Assembly: GCF_006546625.1 (NCBI RefSeq) | Contig: NZ_VIAR01000001.1 | Span: 310,001-374,000 of the forward strand | Origin: Haloflavibacter putidus | GTDB lineage: Bacteria; Bacteroidota; Bacteroidia; Flavobacteriales; Flavobacteriaceae | Direction of reading: 5' to 3' | DNA length: 64,000 bases | In this document: positions 1 to 8,569 of the stretch, in pieces | How the letters are laid out: every line of letters starts with the position of its first letter | Position numbering within the stretch: position 1 is the stretch's first letter | Made by a program: the position numbers and the translations under genes | Notes under the pieces: model-generated | What the model was told of the DNA's origin: nothing | Seen by the model: the letters and a program-made list of their open reading frames with translations, nothing else | Databases searched by the model: none

Positions 1-126
1 TACGGCTTATTTACTTTTCAAGAGTTTATAATTGCCAATTGGGGTTATATTAGCATTGTGCTTATTGTTGCGCTTATAGTTTTATTGTACACCCGAAGCA
101 AAAAACGCCCAAAACGCGACCAGTAA
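1..126 (+). CDS. C-terminal fragment of a membrane protein (5' end outside window)
   Basis: An open frame runs from the first base to a TAA at 124-126 and gives 41 residues. It has one hydrophobic segment (WGYISIVLIVALIVLLY) followed by a basic tail rich in Lys and Arg, so the C-terminus is probably cytoplasmic. The family cannot be recognised from this piece. The next gene starts 20 bases downstream on the same strand, so the two may be cotranscribed. Confidence 0.55.
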   Translation, partial: YGLFTFQEFIIANWGYISIVLIVALIVLLYTRSKKRPKRDQ

Positions 127-145
127 TTTTTTGGGAAGTTTTAAA

Positions 146-1219
146 ATGGAGAAAACTACTGCAACCCCTATTTATTTTATTGTAGGCGCCGGACGTTCCG
201 GTAGCACGCTATTGCAATTAATGCTAGACGCGCATCCCAATACCGTTGCGCCAGTAGAGTCTAGGTTTATTATTTTTTTGTACGAAAAATATGCATCGGT
301 GAAAAATTGGACGCAAGAAAAGTTAACACAATTCTACACCGATTTATTCTACGATGAAAAAATTTACTATTTATGGGAATTAGATAAAAAACAACTTCAA
401 AAAGATATACTCTCCCAACCGGAAAACACCAACTTTGGCAACTTATGCAAAATTGTTTTTAAAAATTATATTTCCTTTTTTAAAAAGAAAAAAGCCAAAG
501 TTATTGTAGATAAAAACCCGATTAATTCTCTTTTTATTCCGTGGCTTTTAAAGGTTTTTCCTAACGCAAAATTTATTCATTTAATTCGCGATCCGCGTGC
601 CAGTTGTTATTCGCATATAAAAGCCGGGATGCAACCCAATCCCTTGGCAGCAGCTTTAATGTGGCGCGATTATAACAAAGCTATAGAAAAAAGCAAACAG
701 AAGCATCCCGAACGTTTTAAAACCGTATTTTATGAAGATTTGGTTAAAAATCCTAATTTAGTTTTAACAGAATTAACTACTTTTTTAAATATTGATTTTA
801 AGGAAGAGTTGTTACAGTTTAACCAGCATTTTAAAAGCGATTTTATCAATAAATTAAAAACCGCTAAACAATCGGAGAAAAGCTTAAAACAACAATTGTT
901 TCATAAATACCACAACAACCTTCAAAAACCTATTAGCGATAAATATATAAACAGTTGGCAAACAAAATTGACCGCAAAAAACATTCAGGTTATAGAAGAA
1001 ATATGCAACTCTTTAATGCAGCATTATAACTATTCTTTTTCTACAAAAAATTCGCAAAAAAATTATAGCTCACAATTACCAATGCACTACTTTAAAAAAT
1101 TTCTTATAAAATTTTATTATGCTGCCCCACTTTCTTTACGGCTCTTTTATACACACAAAATAAACAGTAATTTAAAACCAAAATTGTTCTTTTCTATCAG
1201 AGATCAGCAAGAAAAATAA
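146..1219 (+). CDS. sulfotransferase family protein
   Basis: Predicted PAPS-dependent sulfotransferase of 357 aa. The N-terminal motif FIVGAGRSGSTLL (residues 12-23) is the 5'-phosphosulfate-binding loop, and LIRDPRASCYSHIKAG (about residue 147) matches the 3'-phosphate-binding motif. The ATG at 146 is preferred over a TTG at 131 because the fold begins just after it. The acceptor substrate cannot be inferred; bacterial relatives sulfate glycans, lipids or tyrosines. The C-terminal 60 residues are Lys-rich and poorly conserved. It is convergent with the next gene, with three bases between the stop codons. Confidence 0.8.
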   Translation: MEKTTATPIYFIVGAGRSGSTLLQLMLDAHPNTVAPVESRFIIFLYEKYASVKNWTQEKLTQFYTDLFYDEKIYYLWELDKKQLQKDILSQPENTNFGNLCKIVFKNYISFFKKKKAKVIVDKNPINSLFIPWLLKVFPNAKFIHLIRDPRASCYSHIKAGMQPNPLAAALMWRDYNKAIEKSKQKHPERFKTVFYEDLVKNPNLVLTELTTFLNIDFKEELLQFNQHFKSDFINKLKTAKQSEKSLKQQLFHKYHNNLQKPISDKYINSWQTKLTAKNIQVIEEICNSLMQHYNYSFSTKNSQKNYSSQLPMHYFKKFLIKFYYAAPLSLRLFYTHKINSNLKPKLFFSIRDQQEK

Positions 1220-1222
1220 ACC

Positions 1223-1864
1223 TTAACGCGTTTTCAACCACCCGGTAATACTCAAACGTTTATTATTTAATACCGGTTTTACCTCATGTTCTAAAAGCTG
1301 ACTTTCAAAAATTACTATTTTTCCCGGTAACGGATCTATAATTTCCTCCTTGTCATCTTTTGTATAAATTACCAATTCGCCACCATTGCTGTCTTGCCAC
1401 AAAGCATCGTTTAGATAGCAAACCACAGAGAGTTTACGGCGCTCATCGTTTTGAAAAGTATCTAAATGCCGCTTATAAAAAGTATCTTTCGGGTAAACCG
1501 CATAATGAAACTCTTTTTGCAAAATACCCATAAAACAGGTTTTATTAAGGTAATCTACCAAAGTATTTATCTTATTAAAATACAAACTTTCGGCAGTATT
1601 GGCGCGTTGTTCGTCTATCCATAAAATAAAATCGCCACGAATAGATTTTATTACCTCTTCGTTGACTTTATTGCCTATGGCAGATTTTTTAAACGCATTT
1701 TCTTGATAATGCTCTAATAAACTTCCGCGCAAAGCGACAACTTCGTTTGGGTTAAAAAAATCTTCTACAATGCTGTAGTGCTTTTCTCCCAAATCTGCAA
1801 TTATGCGTTCGTACAGCTCGTTTACCTGGTAATGTAGCTGCTCAAAAATTTCAAGATCTTTCAA
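1223..1864 (-). CDS. 2OG-Fe(II) oxygenase, prolyl 4-hydroxylase-like
   Basis: A 213 aa protein of the double-stranded beta-helix 2-oxoglutarate/Fe(II) oxygenase superfamily. The iron ligands are visible as HLD (about residues 132-134) and the distal His in LLEHEV (about 193), and the 2OG-binding Arg lies in KRLSITGW near residue 204. The N-terminal 100 residues are helical and charged. The start is a TTG at 1864: an in-frame TAG lies two codons upstream and no ATG is available. The substrate is unknown; relatives act on peptidyl proline or on small molecules. Confidence 0.78.
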   Translation of the reverse strand: MKDLEIFEQLHYQVNELYERIIADLGEKHYSIVEDFFNPNEVVALRGSLLEHYQENAFKKSAIGNKVNEEVIKSIRGDFILWIDEQRANTAESLYFNKINTLVDYLNKTCFMGILQKEFHYAVYPKDTFYKRHLDTFQNDERRKLSVVCYLNDALWQDSNGGELVIYTKDDKEEIIDPLPGKIVIFESQLLEHEVKPVLNNKRLSITGWLKTR

Positions 1865-1949
1865 TTTCTAAAAAAAGTGCGGCAAATTTACAACAAAATC
1901 TAAAATCACATCCTAGTAAGAACTATAATTTAAACACAATTTTAATCCG

Positions 1950-1957
1950 TAACTTTG
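1950..1957 (+). promoter_or_regulatory. Bacteroidota -7 box (TAACTTTG)
   Basis: TAACTTTG fits the TAnnTTTG consensus for the primary sigma factor of Bacteroidota. It lies 22 bases before a GTG-initiated micro-ORF that overlaps queD, so it probably drives both. No clear -33 TTG was found at ideal spacing. Confidence 0.45.
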
Positions 1958-1978
1958 CAACGACTAAAAACCAATAGT

Positions 1979-2077
1979 GTGGATATTTTACAATTTTTAA
2001 GCGGCAACGGCATTTTTGTCTTATTGGCAGTAGTCTTAATTGCCGTGGTATTTTACAACAACTTTAAAAATAGATGA
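1979..2077 (+). CDS. small single-span membrane peptide coupled to queD
   Basis: A 32-codon frame starting GTG and ending TGA at 2075-2077. The TGA overlaps the ATG of queD (ATGA overlap). The product has a hydrophilic start, one strongly hydrophobic stretch (GIFVLLAVVLIAVVFY) and a basic tail (NNFKNR), the pattern of a single-pass membrane micro-protein. Support comes from the promoter-like box upstream, the overlap that suggests translational coupling, and the clean membrane profile. No family is recognised, and it could be a chance leader frame. Confidence 0.4.
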   Translation: MDILQFLSGNGIFVLLAVVLIAVVFYNNFKNR

Positions 2078-2523
2078 GCAAGATTCGTATAACCAAGCAA
2101 TTTAATTTTGAAACCGGCCACGCTCTTTACGGCTACGACGGCAAATGCCAAAACGTACACGGCCACAGCTACAAATTGAGCGTTTGCGTTATTGGTCAAC
2201 CCATAGAAGACCCCAATAATGTAAAATACGGAATGGTAATAGATTTTGGCGATTTAAAAAAAATTGTCAAAACAGAAATTGTAGATAAATTTGACCACGC
2301 CACTGTTTTTAACAAAAACACCCCGCACTTAGAATTGGCCAACGAGCTAAAAAAGCGCAACCACAAGGTTATTCTAGTAGATTACCAGCCAACCTCTGAG
2401 CAGATGGTTATAGATTTTGCCCAAAAAATACAAGCCCGTTTGCCAGAACGCATAAAACTTTTTTCTATAAAATTACAAGAAACCGAAACCAGTTTTGCAG
2501 AGTGGTACGCTACAGATAATTAG
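2074..2523 (+). CDS. queD: 6-carboxy-5,6,7,8-tetrahydropterin synthase (QueD family)
   Basis: A 149 aa T-fold enzyme converting 7,8-dihydroneopterin triphosphate to 6-carboxytetrahydropterin for queuosine/preQ0 synthesis. Zinc ligands are visible as His16 (ETGHALYG) and His29/His31 (NVHGHSY), with the catalytic Cys25 just before them. The C-terminal ETETSFAEW motif contains the pterin-anchoring Glu. Length is typical. Its start overlaps the stop of a small membrane ORF. No other queuosine genes are in the window. Confidence 0.9.
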   Translation: MSKIRITKQFNFETGHALYGYDGKCQNVHGHSYKLSVCVIGQPIEDPNNVKYGMVIDFGDLKKIVKTEIVDKFDHATVFNKNTPHLELANELKKRNHKVILVDYQPTSEQMVIDFAQKIQARLPERIKLFSIKLQETETSFAEWYATDN

Positions 2524-2613
2524 GGCGTTACCCTACGGGTCGGGCTTTCACTACTCGCTTCCCAAGTGCTATCGCCTTGGGAGAGCTCAAACAAACCGTT
2601 CAATCCCTAACGC
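2522..2613 (+). repeat. interspersed extragenic repeat with GCGTTA/TAACGC ends
   Basis: A GC-richer patch between queD and lpxH bounded by inverted ends GCGTTA (2525-2530) and TAACGC (2608-2613). Inside are the phrase CCCTACGGGTCGGGCTTTC and a hairpin of CCCAAG with CTTGGG. I recognise this layout from interspersed repeats in Flavobacteriaceae genomes (GGGCGTT...CGGGTCGGGC...CAATCCCTAACGC). It has no coding potential and may be a nonautonomous mobile element. Confidence 0.6.
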
Positions 2614-2637
2614 AAAAAATTGTCTCTAAAAAATAAA

Positions 2638-2645
2638 TACCTTTA
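2638..2645 (+). promoter_or_regulatory. probable -7 box of lpxH (TACCTTTA)
   Basis: TACCTTTA differs from TAnnTTTG at the last base and lies 18 bases before the lpxH ATG. The position fits, but the match is imperfect. Confidence 0.3.
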
Positions 2646-2663
2646 CAGATCACAACTAAGATT

Positions 2664-3416
2664 ATGAATATTGCTTCCGGTAAAAAAGTTTATTTCTCTA
2701 GCGATAACCATTTGGGTGCCCCAACCCCCGAAGAAAGCAAACCGCGCGAAGAAAAGTTTGTAGAGTGGTTAAGCAGCATAGAAAAAGATGCCGCAGCCAT
2801 TTTTCTCTTAGGAGATCTATTTGATTTTTGGTTTGAATACAAACACGTTGTTCCCAAAGGTTTTGTGCGTGTTTTAGGCAAATTGGCGCAATTACGCGAC
2901 AGCGGTATACCCATTTATTTCTTTGTTGGCAACCACGATTTATGGATGGACGATTATTTTGAAAAAGAACTCAACATTCCCGTTTACCACCAACCCCAAG
3001 AGTTTACCTTTAACAACAAGCAATTTTTAATAGGCCACGGAGATGGTTTAGGCCCCGGAGATAAAGGCTATAAACGCATGAAAAAAGTGTTTACCAATCC
3101 GTTTTCAAAATGGTTGTACCGTTGGTTGCATCCAGATATTGGTGTGCCACTTGCCAAGCATCTTTCAGTAAAAAATAAATTGATTTCGGGCGATGAAGAC
3201 GCCAAATTTCTAGGCGAAGAAAACGAATGGCTTGCGCAATACGCCAAACGTAAATTAGAACAAAAACACTACGATTATTTTGTATTTGGCCACCGGCATT
3301 TACCCATGAAAATTAAAGTAGGAGAAAATTCTACCTATTTTAACCTAGGCGATTGGATTACACATTACACCTACGGAATTTTTGATGGTGAAGAATTTAG
3401 ACTGGAAGCGTTTTAG
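2664..3416 (+). CDS. lpxH: UDP-2,3-diacylglucosamine diphosphatase
   Basis: A 250 aa calcineurin-like phosphoesterase that hydrolyses UDP-2,3-diacylglucosamine to lipid X in lipid A synthesis at the inner membrane face. Metal-binding motifs appear in order: SSDNHLG (Asp14, His16), LGDLFDFW (about 50), VGNHDLW (about 93), GHGDG (about 124) and FGHRHLP (about 208). FDFW and the GHGDG/GHRH pair separate LpxH from generic phosphodiesterases. The ATG is 18 bases after a promoter-like box. Length is normal and the gene appears monocistronic. Confidence 0.88.
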   Translation: MNIASGKKVYFSSDNHLGAPTPEESKPREEKFVEWLSSIEKDAAAIFLLGDLFDFWFEYKHVVPKGFVRVLGKLAQLRDSGIPIYFFVGNHDLWMDDYFEKELNIPVYHQPQEFTFNNKQFLIGHGDGLGPGDKGYKRMKKVFTNPFSKWLYRWLHPDIGVPLAKHLSVKNKLISGDEDAKFLGEENEWLAQYAKRKLEQKHYDYFVFGHRHLPMKIKVGENSTYFNLGDWITHYTYGIFDGEEFRLEAF

Positions 3417-3447
3417 TTAAAGGAATATTTTTCAAAAACTATTTTTT

Positions 3448-3615
3448 CTACTTCTCCTTATTTTTACCACCAATATACCTTCCTAAAAAGTACGCTACCA
3501 AAAGTGGTATCATTACAAAGGCGGTATAATCTTGCCACCAATTTTGATTATAAGCCAAAATGGCAAATGCGGCCATACTTGCTATCGCTAAAAAATCTGG
3601 AAAAGGTTCTTTCAT
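3448..3615 (-). CDS. small two-helix membrane protein
   Basis: A 55-residue frame with ATG at 3613-3615 and TAG at 3448-3450. It begins MKEPFPDFLAIASM and contains two hydrophobic segments, one ending before YNQNWWQDY and one before a Lys-rich tail (RYIGGKNKEK). The two-span hairpin with a positive C-terminus is characteristic of small inner-membrane proteins. It fills the only coding-like part of the 450-base gap between lpxH and recJ. No family is assigned. Confidence 0.5.
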   Translation of the reverse strand: MKEPFPDFLAIASMAAFAILAYNQNWWQDYTAFVMIPLLVAYFLGRYIGGKNKEK

Positions 3616-3732
3616 AATTTAGTTGTATAGAGAAATATAATAATTCTTCAAATATACAAAACACAGATTTTTAAAGTTTCTAATTATATACTGAAATTAG
3701 AGTTTTATAAACTTCACAGTTATAGTTCAATA

Positions 3733-3759
3733 CCTACGAGGTTTTAGAAACCTCGCAGG
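3733..3759. repeat. imperfect palindrome, CCTACGAGGTTTT family
   Basis: CCTACGAGG, a TTTTAGAA-type loop, then CCTCGCAGG form a near-perfect hairpin. Related palindromes occur at 20440-20470 and 62840-62859, so this is an interspersed element and not simply a terminator. Apart from it, I see no gene in 3616-3868. Confidence 0.5.
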
Positions 3760-3868
3760 AGAAATGGTTTTTCGCTTATCTGTAAGATTTTTCCCAAGCT
3801 TGTAGATTTTCTTGAGTAAAACTGTATAAGGCAAAGTAAGCATTTACAATTTTATCTGAAATAAGGTT

Positions 3869-5560
3869 TTAACGTAAATCTTTTAATTTTAATTGCAGAG
3901 ACACATTCCCATTCCAATGGTTTTCGTCTATATTATAAAGTGCATCAAAAGTGGGTTGTTCTTTTATTCTGTCTAATCTGTCTCCCAAACCAAAACCTAT
4001 GGCGTTAATAAACTGCTGATTCTGTTCTTGTTTTACCGTGCATTTTAAATGTTGCGCATCTGTCCCAACTGGTTTGGCATAACCGGTATCTTTTAAATTT
4101 CTACTCAAAAATAATGGCGCCATATTACCCGGACCAAAAGGCGCAAATTGCTTTAAAATACGATAAAATTTTGGCGTTATTTCGTTTAAATCTATTTCTA
4201 AGTCGGCTGTAATTTCTGGCGTCAAAAGACGTTTATCTATACTTTCTGCTACTACTTGCTCAAACTTTTCTTTAAAAGATTCGTAGTTTTTTTGTTCTAA
4301 TGTTAAACCGGCTGCATATTTATGACCGCCAAATTGCTCGATGTGTTCGGTACAAGCTTCTAAAGCATTATACACATCAAAGCCTTTTACAGAACGTGCA
4401 GAAGCCGCCAACTTTTCGCCGCTTTTGGTAAATACCAAGGTTGGTCGGTAATAGGTTTCGGTAAGTCGCGAAGCTACTATTCCAATTACGCCTTTGTGCC
4501 AATTTTCTTGGTAAACTACGGTGGTAAAACGTTCTTGTTCTTTGGTTTCCTTTATTATTTGCAAGGCTTCTTCGGTAATACTTTTATCGGTATCGCGCCT
4601 ATCGGTGTTAAATTGTTCTATTTCTTGCGCATAAATTAGCGCTTGTTCCAAATTTTCTTCGGTGAGTAATTGTACGGCGTGCAAACCGTGTTTCATACGG
4701 CCGGCGGCGTTTATGCGTGGGGCGATAATAAAAACCACATCGGTAATGGTTAAACTTTCTTTTTTGGTTTGGGCTATAATGGCTTTAAATCCATTCCGCG
4801 GAAGCGTATTTATAACGTGTAAACCGTGGTAAGCTAAAATTCTGTTTTCTCCGGTAATGGGTACGATGTCTGCGCCAATGGCTGTGGCCACCAAATCTAA
4901 ATACGGCAACAAGGTTTCTACCGTATTTCCTCTTTTTTCTTCAATAGCTTGTATTAATTTAAAACCAACGCCACAACCGCACAACTCTTTATAAGGATAA
5001 TTGCAGTCTTCTTGTTTTGGATCTAAAACCGCAACCGCTTCCGGAATTTTTTCTCCTGGCCGGTGGTGGTCACAAATAATAAAATCGATGTTTTTTTCTG
5101 CGGCATAAGCCACTTTATCTACCGCTTTTATTCCGCAATCTAAAGCAATAATTAAACTAATATCGTTATCGGCGGCAAAATCTATTCCTTGGTAAGAAAC
5201 GCCGTAACCTTCTGCATATCTGTCCGGTATATACGAAGCTATTTGCGGGGTTCTGGTTTTGAGGTAAGAAGACATCAAGGCAACGCTGGTGGTGCCATCT
5301 ACATCATAATCTCCGTAAACCATAATATTTTCTTCTTCGTGAATAGCAGTTTCTATGCGGTTTACGGCTTGCTGCATTCCTTTCATCAAAAAAGGGTTGT
5401 GCAAGTGATTGATGTCCGGTCTAAAAAAGTTTTTGGCTGCTTCAAAAGTTTTGATGCCACGCTGTACGAGCAAACTGGCAATGGGTTTTTCTACGCCCAA
5501 AACTTCTTGTAGGTGTTTTACTTTGTCAGATTCCGGTAAAGCTTTTAGGTTCCAGCGCAT
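3869..5560 (-). CDS. recJ: single-stranded-DNA-specific exonuclease RecJ
   Basis: A 563 aa 5'-3' ssDNA exonuclease of the DHH superfamily, used in recombination and mismatch/base-excision repair. The catalytic motif GDYDVDGTT places Asp84, Asp86 and Asp88; ALDCG follows at about 139, and CDHH sits at 163-166. The DHHA1 nucleic-acid-binding motif GGHKYAAG lies near residue 388, followed by an OB-like C-terminal domain. The length fits the family and the gene is intact. It is divergent from the following membrane protein gene. Confidence 0.93.
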   Translation of the reverse strand: MRWNLKALPESDKVKHLQEVLGVEKPIASLLVQRGIKTFEAAKNFFRPDINHLHNPFLMKGMQQAVNRIETAIHEEENIMVYGDYDVDGTTSVALMSSYLKTRTPQIASYIPDRYAEGYGVSYQGIDFAADNDISLIIALDCGIKAVDKVAYAAEKNIDFIICDHHRPGEKIPEAVAVLDPKQEDCNYPYKELCGCGVGFKLIQAIEEKRGNTVETLLPYLDLVATAIGADIVPITGENRILAYHGLHVINTLPRNGFKAIIAQTKKESLTITDVVFIIAPRINAAGRMKHGLHAVQLLTEENLEQALIYAQEIEQFNTDRRDTDKSITEEALQIIKETKEQERFTTVVYQENWHKGVIGIVASRLTETYYRPTLVFTKSGEKLAASARSVKGFDVYNALEACTEHIEQFGGHKYAAGLTLEQKNYESFKEKFEQVVAESIDKRLLTPEITADLEIDLNEITPKFYRILKQFAPFGPGNMAPLFLSRNLKDTGYAKPVGTDAQHLKCTVKQEQNQQFINAIGFGLGDRLDRIKEQPTFDALYNIDENHWNGNVSLQLKLKDLR

Positions 5561-5741
5561 TTGTAATAAAATAAATAGCTAAGGTTAAGTAAATTTTCTG
5601 AAATGAAATTTATCAAATATACTGGAACTAAGCGTAATTTTGGGAATAAAATTAAACATGAAGTTGAAATTGAAAATTCAGTAAAAAACTTTTTTACAAT
5701 TTCGCGTGGCTTATTTTTCTACAAAATCCTATCTTCGAATT

Positions 5742-6143
5742 ATGGCAAAAGAACTCAGCATACGCTACAAAAACACCTTACGGCATTTACTGTTTTTGTT
5801 ACTAGGTTTTATAGGATTAATCATTGGCTTGGTTACGTATTATATTACCGCCAATTTTCTTTATTTCTATCTGGTGATTTTTGCCAATCTTTTAATTGTT
5901 TATGTACTTTTTAAATCGCAAACCCGCAAAAACAAAGTGGTTTACGATGCGGTTTTTGTAAAATACCGTATAAATGAACAACCTACAGAGCGAATAAAAA
6001 TAGGCCAAATTAATAATTTAAAACGTATAGATAAAGGAATAAAAGTGCAAATAGCTTCAGATTGGAAAGAAATAAATCTGCGCGATTACTCTAAAGAATC
6101 TGTAGATAAGTTTTATGCTTTACTGGCCAGCTTTTTAAAATAA
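5742..6143 (+). CDS. two-helix membrane protein of unknown function
   Basis: A 133 aa product starting MAKELSIRYKN at the ATG at 5742. A longer frame from 5706 is less likely because a TATCTTCG box just ahead of 5742 resembles a -7 element. Two closely spaced hydrophobic helices at about residues 15-60 (HLLFLLLGFIGLIIGLV and ANFLYFYLVIFANLL) are followed by a soluble 70-residue domain with beta-strand character, containing DWKEINLRDYSKESV. This resembles PH-like membrane proteins, but I cannot name the family. It ends one base before the rsmI stop codon region. Confidence 0.65.
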   Translation: MAKELSIRYKNTLRHLLFLLLGFIGLIIGLVTYYITANFLYFYLVIFANLLIVYVLFKSQTRKNKVVYDAVFVKYRINEQPTERIKIGQINNLKRIDKGIKVQIASDWKEINLRDYSKESVDKFYALLASFLK

Positions 6144-6144
6144 A

Positions 6145-6816
6145 TTACTTTTTACCGGCCACCACCACTACCAATTCACCTTTTGGGGCTTTTTGGGTAA
6201 AATGATTTTCTACTTCTTTTAAGCTTCCGCGGATTGTTTCTTCGTGCATTTTAGAAATTTCGCGAGAAACCGAAACTTGCCGATCTTCGCCAAAGTATTT
6301 TGAAAAGTGCCCCAAGGTTTTTAATAATTTGTGCGGCGACTCGTAAAATAACATCGTTCTGGTTTCTTCTGCCAAAAATAATAAACGGGTTTGCCTGCCT
6401 TTTTTTACCGGTAAAAAGCCTTCAAACACAAATTTATCATTTGGTAAGCCGCTGTTTACCAAAGCCGGCACAAATGCTGTTGCGCCCGGCAAACAATCTA
6501 CTTCCAAGTTGTTTTCTACACAAGCGCGCGTAAGCAAAAAACCGGGATCGGAAATTGCCGGCGTTCCGGCATCGCTAATCAAAGCGGCGGTTTCACCATT
6601 TTTAATCCGATTTATAATCAAGTCTAGCGTTTTATGCTCGTTATGCATATGGTGGCTGTGCATTGGCGTTTCAATTTCATAATGTTTTAGCAGTTTTCCG
6701 CTGGTACGTGTATCTTCTGCCAAGATAAAATCTACTTTTTTCAAAACGCGTACGGCCCTAAAGGTCATATCTTCCAAATTACCAATTGGCGTTGGCACGA
6801 TAAATAATTTTGCCAT
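6145..6816 (-). CDS. rsmI: 16S rRNA (cytidine(1402)-2'-O)-methyltransferase
   Basis: A 223 aa SAM-dependent methyltransferase of the tetrapyrrole methylase fold that 2'-O-methylates C1402 in the ribosomal P site. Family motifs are VPTPIGNLEDMTFRAV at the N-terminus, ILAEDTRTSGKLL near residue 32, and ISDAGTPAISDPG near residue 80. The protein lacks the extra C-terminal domain of E. coli RsmI and ends after the methylase domain, as in other Bacteroidota. It lies three bases downstream of a Glu-rich gene, probably in one transcript. Confidence 0.92.
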   Translation of the reverse strand: MAKLFIVPTPIGNLEDMTFRAVRVLKKVDFILAEDTRTSGKLLKHYEIETPMHSHHMHNEHKTLDLIINRIKNGETAALISDAGTPAISDPGFLLTRACVENNLEVDCLPGATAFVPALVNSGLPNDKFVFEGFLPVKKGRQTRLLFLAEETRTMLFYESPHKLLKTLGHFSKYFGEDRQVSVSREISKMHEETIRGSLKEVENHFTQKAPKGELVVVVAGKK

Positions 6817-6818
6817 AC

Positions 6819-7820
6819 TTAAAACTTGTTTTCAATAGTACTCATAAACCGATTTTCGTAAACTTCTTTGCCTTCCCAATTATTATAATCCGGTTTTACC
6901 TGCTGTTCAATAAAAGTGTAAGCTTCCTCAAACGTATCTTTTGTATTTAGTTGCGAAAGCACTCTATTATAATCGTCTACATTACCGTCAAACAAATGTT
7001 TTATATAAGCCAACCTATCGTTTAAGCCAATGTTTATTCCGTTTTTGAGTCGGTCGTTTAACGATCTTTTAGTTTCGTTCAGGCTGTTTTTGGTAGCCGA
7101 TTTTTTTGGTTCAAATTCGGGCAACTCACTACCAAATAAATTTTCTTGTTTTGGTTTTTCGGTTTCGTCTGGTGTCGGTTTTGGGGATTCTCGAGAGCTT
7201 TCTTGTTTTACTTCTTCCAGTTTATCTTCTGCAACTTCTTCCGAAACATCGTTATTTTTGTTTTCTGTTGCTTGCTCTACTTCTTCTTCCTTTACGGAAT
7301 TGTCTCTCGCTGTTTCTTGTTTTTTATCTACGCGCTCAAAACTTGGCAACTCATCATAATGCACGCCCAAATCGCGCAAATCGTCTTTTACTTTTTCCTC
7401 TTTTTCGGGTAAAATATCTTCTAAAGTTTCTTCTTTTGTATTTTCTTCCACAGGCATTTCTTCCACAATATCTTTTATTTTTTCGGTATTGGGCTCTATA
7501 ATTGGCTCGGTATTATGTTGCGTGCCGTCTGGCCTGGGGTTTGGTATATCATTTTCTCCAGAAGTTTTAGGTTTATTCTCTTCTGCACTTTCGGTTTTCT
7601 CAATTTTTTGTTCTTGCTGATCTTCTAAAGCGTTTTCAATTTGCTTTTTACCAATAGTTGGTTGCAGACCGGCAAAATGTTTTTCGGTAAAAGAAAGCAC
7701 CGAAAGTTTTTCGTACAAAACGCCCGTAACCGCTTTTAATTCGTGAATATCTGCTTTGTTGCGCAGCTGTAAAATCCTGTGCGCAATGCTCATCAACTCA
7801 TTTTCCAACGACTTTTTCAT
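6819..7820 (-). CDS. acidic, low-complexity protein with conserved N- and C-terminal blocks
   Basis: A 333 aa cytoplasmic protein with no signal peptide or membrane span. Residues 1-65 form a helical block (ENELMSIAHRILQLRN onward) and the last 90 residues form another (KRSLNDRLKNGINIGLNDR onward). Between them lie about 175 residues very rich in Glu, Lys, Asp and Pro, probably disordered. The ending LFDGNVDDYNRVLSQLN matches a protein I remember beside rsmI in flavobacteria, but I know no function. The acidic composition makes long reverse-frame ORFs here spurious. Confidence 0.75.
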   Translation of the reverse strand: MKKSLENELMSIAHRILQLRNKADIHELKAVTGVLYEKLSVLSFTEKHFAGLQPTIGKKQIENALEDQQEQKIEKTESAEENKPKTSGENDIPNPRPDGTQHNTEPIIEPNTEKIKDIVEEMPVEENTKEETLEDILPEKEEKVKDDLRDLGVHYDELPSFERVDKKQETARDNSVKEEEVEQATENKNNDVSEEVAEDKLEEVKQESSRESPKPTPDETEKPKQENLFGSELPEFEPKKSATKNSLNETKRSLNDRLKNGINIGLNDRLAYIKHLFDGNVDDYNRVLSQLNTKDTFEEAYTFIEQQVKPDYNNWEGKEVYENRFMSTIENKF

Positions 7821-7921
7821 AACTTTCTGCTTTAGTTTTTTTGTGGGGTTGTATTTTTAGTAAATTTATCACACTTTTAATATAGCAGGAATTTTCCTGT
7901 TTTAGTGCTGAAAATTACAAA

Positions 7922-8569
7922 ATGTTTCTCGAAAATACAGTAAATCACGAAGAGCAATTTGGCTGGATAGAGGTTATTTGTGGCAGTATGTTTTCCGGTA
8001 AAACCGAAGAACTCATACGCCGCCTCAAACGTGCGCAATTTGCAAAACAAAAAGTAGAAATTTTTAAACCTGCTTTAGACCGTCGTTACGACGAAGAAAT
8101 GGTGGTCTCACACGATGCTAACGAAATTAGGTCTACGCCGGTTCCCGCCGCCGCCAACATAAGGTTGCTGGCAGACGATTGCGATGTGGTAGGCATTGAC
8201 GAAGCCCAATTTTTTGATGATGAGATTGTAAGCGTTTGTAACGATTTGGCCAATAAAGGCATTCGCGTGGTGGTTGCCGGTCTGGATATGGATTTTAAAG
8301 GCAACCCATTTGGCCCTATGCCCAACCTTATGGCAACCGCAGAATATGTTACCAAAGTTCACGCCGTTTGTACACGCACCGGAAATTTGGCACAATATAG
8401 TTTTAGAAAAGCCCCGGGACGTGATTTGGTGCTTTTGGGAGAAGTAGAAGAATACGAACCTTTAAGCCGAGCGGCTTATTATAAAGCTATGCTCAACGAA
8501 AAAGTAAAAAAAATAGAAGTAAACGCGCTAAAAGAACTTAACCCACAAAACAAACCGGAAAATGAGTAA
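7922..8569 (+). CDS. tdk: thymidine kinase (TK1 type)
   Basis: A 215 aa ATP:thymidine 5'-phosphotransferase of the salvage pathway. The P-loop [10 protein letters not shown] spans residues 21-30, the Walker B-like [10 protein letters not shown] is near 97, and the lasso region follows [13 protein letters not shown]. The usual zinc-ribbon cysteines of type II kinases are mostly missing: [13 protein letters not shown] has one Cys and the C-terminal pair is replaced by SRAAYY. I believe this is usual in Bacteroidota relatives. The stop overlaps the alr start by eight bases. Confidence 0.9.
   Translation: MFLENTVNHEEQFGWIEVICGSMFSGKTEELIRRLKRAQFAKQKVEIFKPALDRRYDEEMVVSHDANEIRSTPVPAAANIRLLADDCDVVGIDEAQFFDDEIVSVCNDLANKGIRVVVAGLDMDFKGNPFGPMPNLMATAEYVTKVHAVCTRTGNLAQYSFRKAPGRDLVLLGEVEEYEPLSRAAYYKAMLNEKVKKIEVNALKELNPQNKPENE

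Noticed and set aside
5603-5914. 103-codon ORF overlapping the two-helix membrane protein
   Set aside because: Different frame over the same DNA with no hydrophobic or motif pattern; the frame starting at 5742 is consistent.
7030-7501. Phe/Leu/Ser-rich ORFs on the plus strand
   Set aside because: They are reverse-complement shadows of the acidic, Glu/Lys-rich gene on the minus strand and have no promoter or plausible fold.
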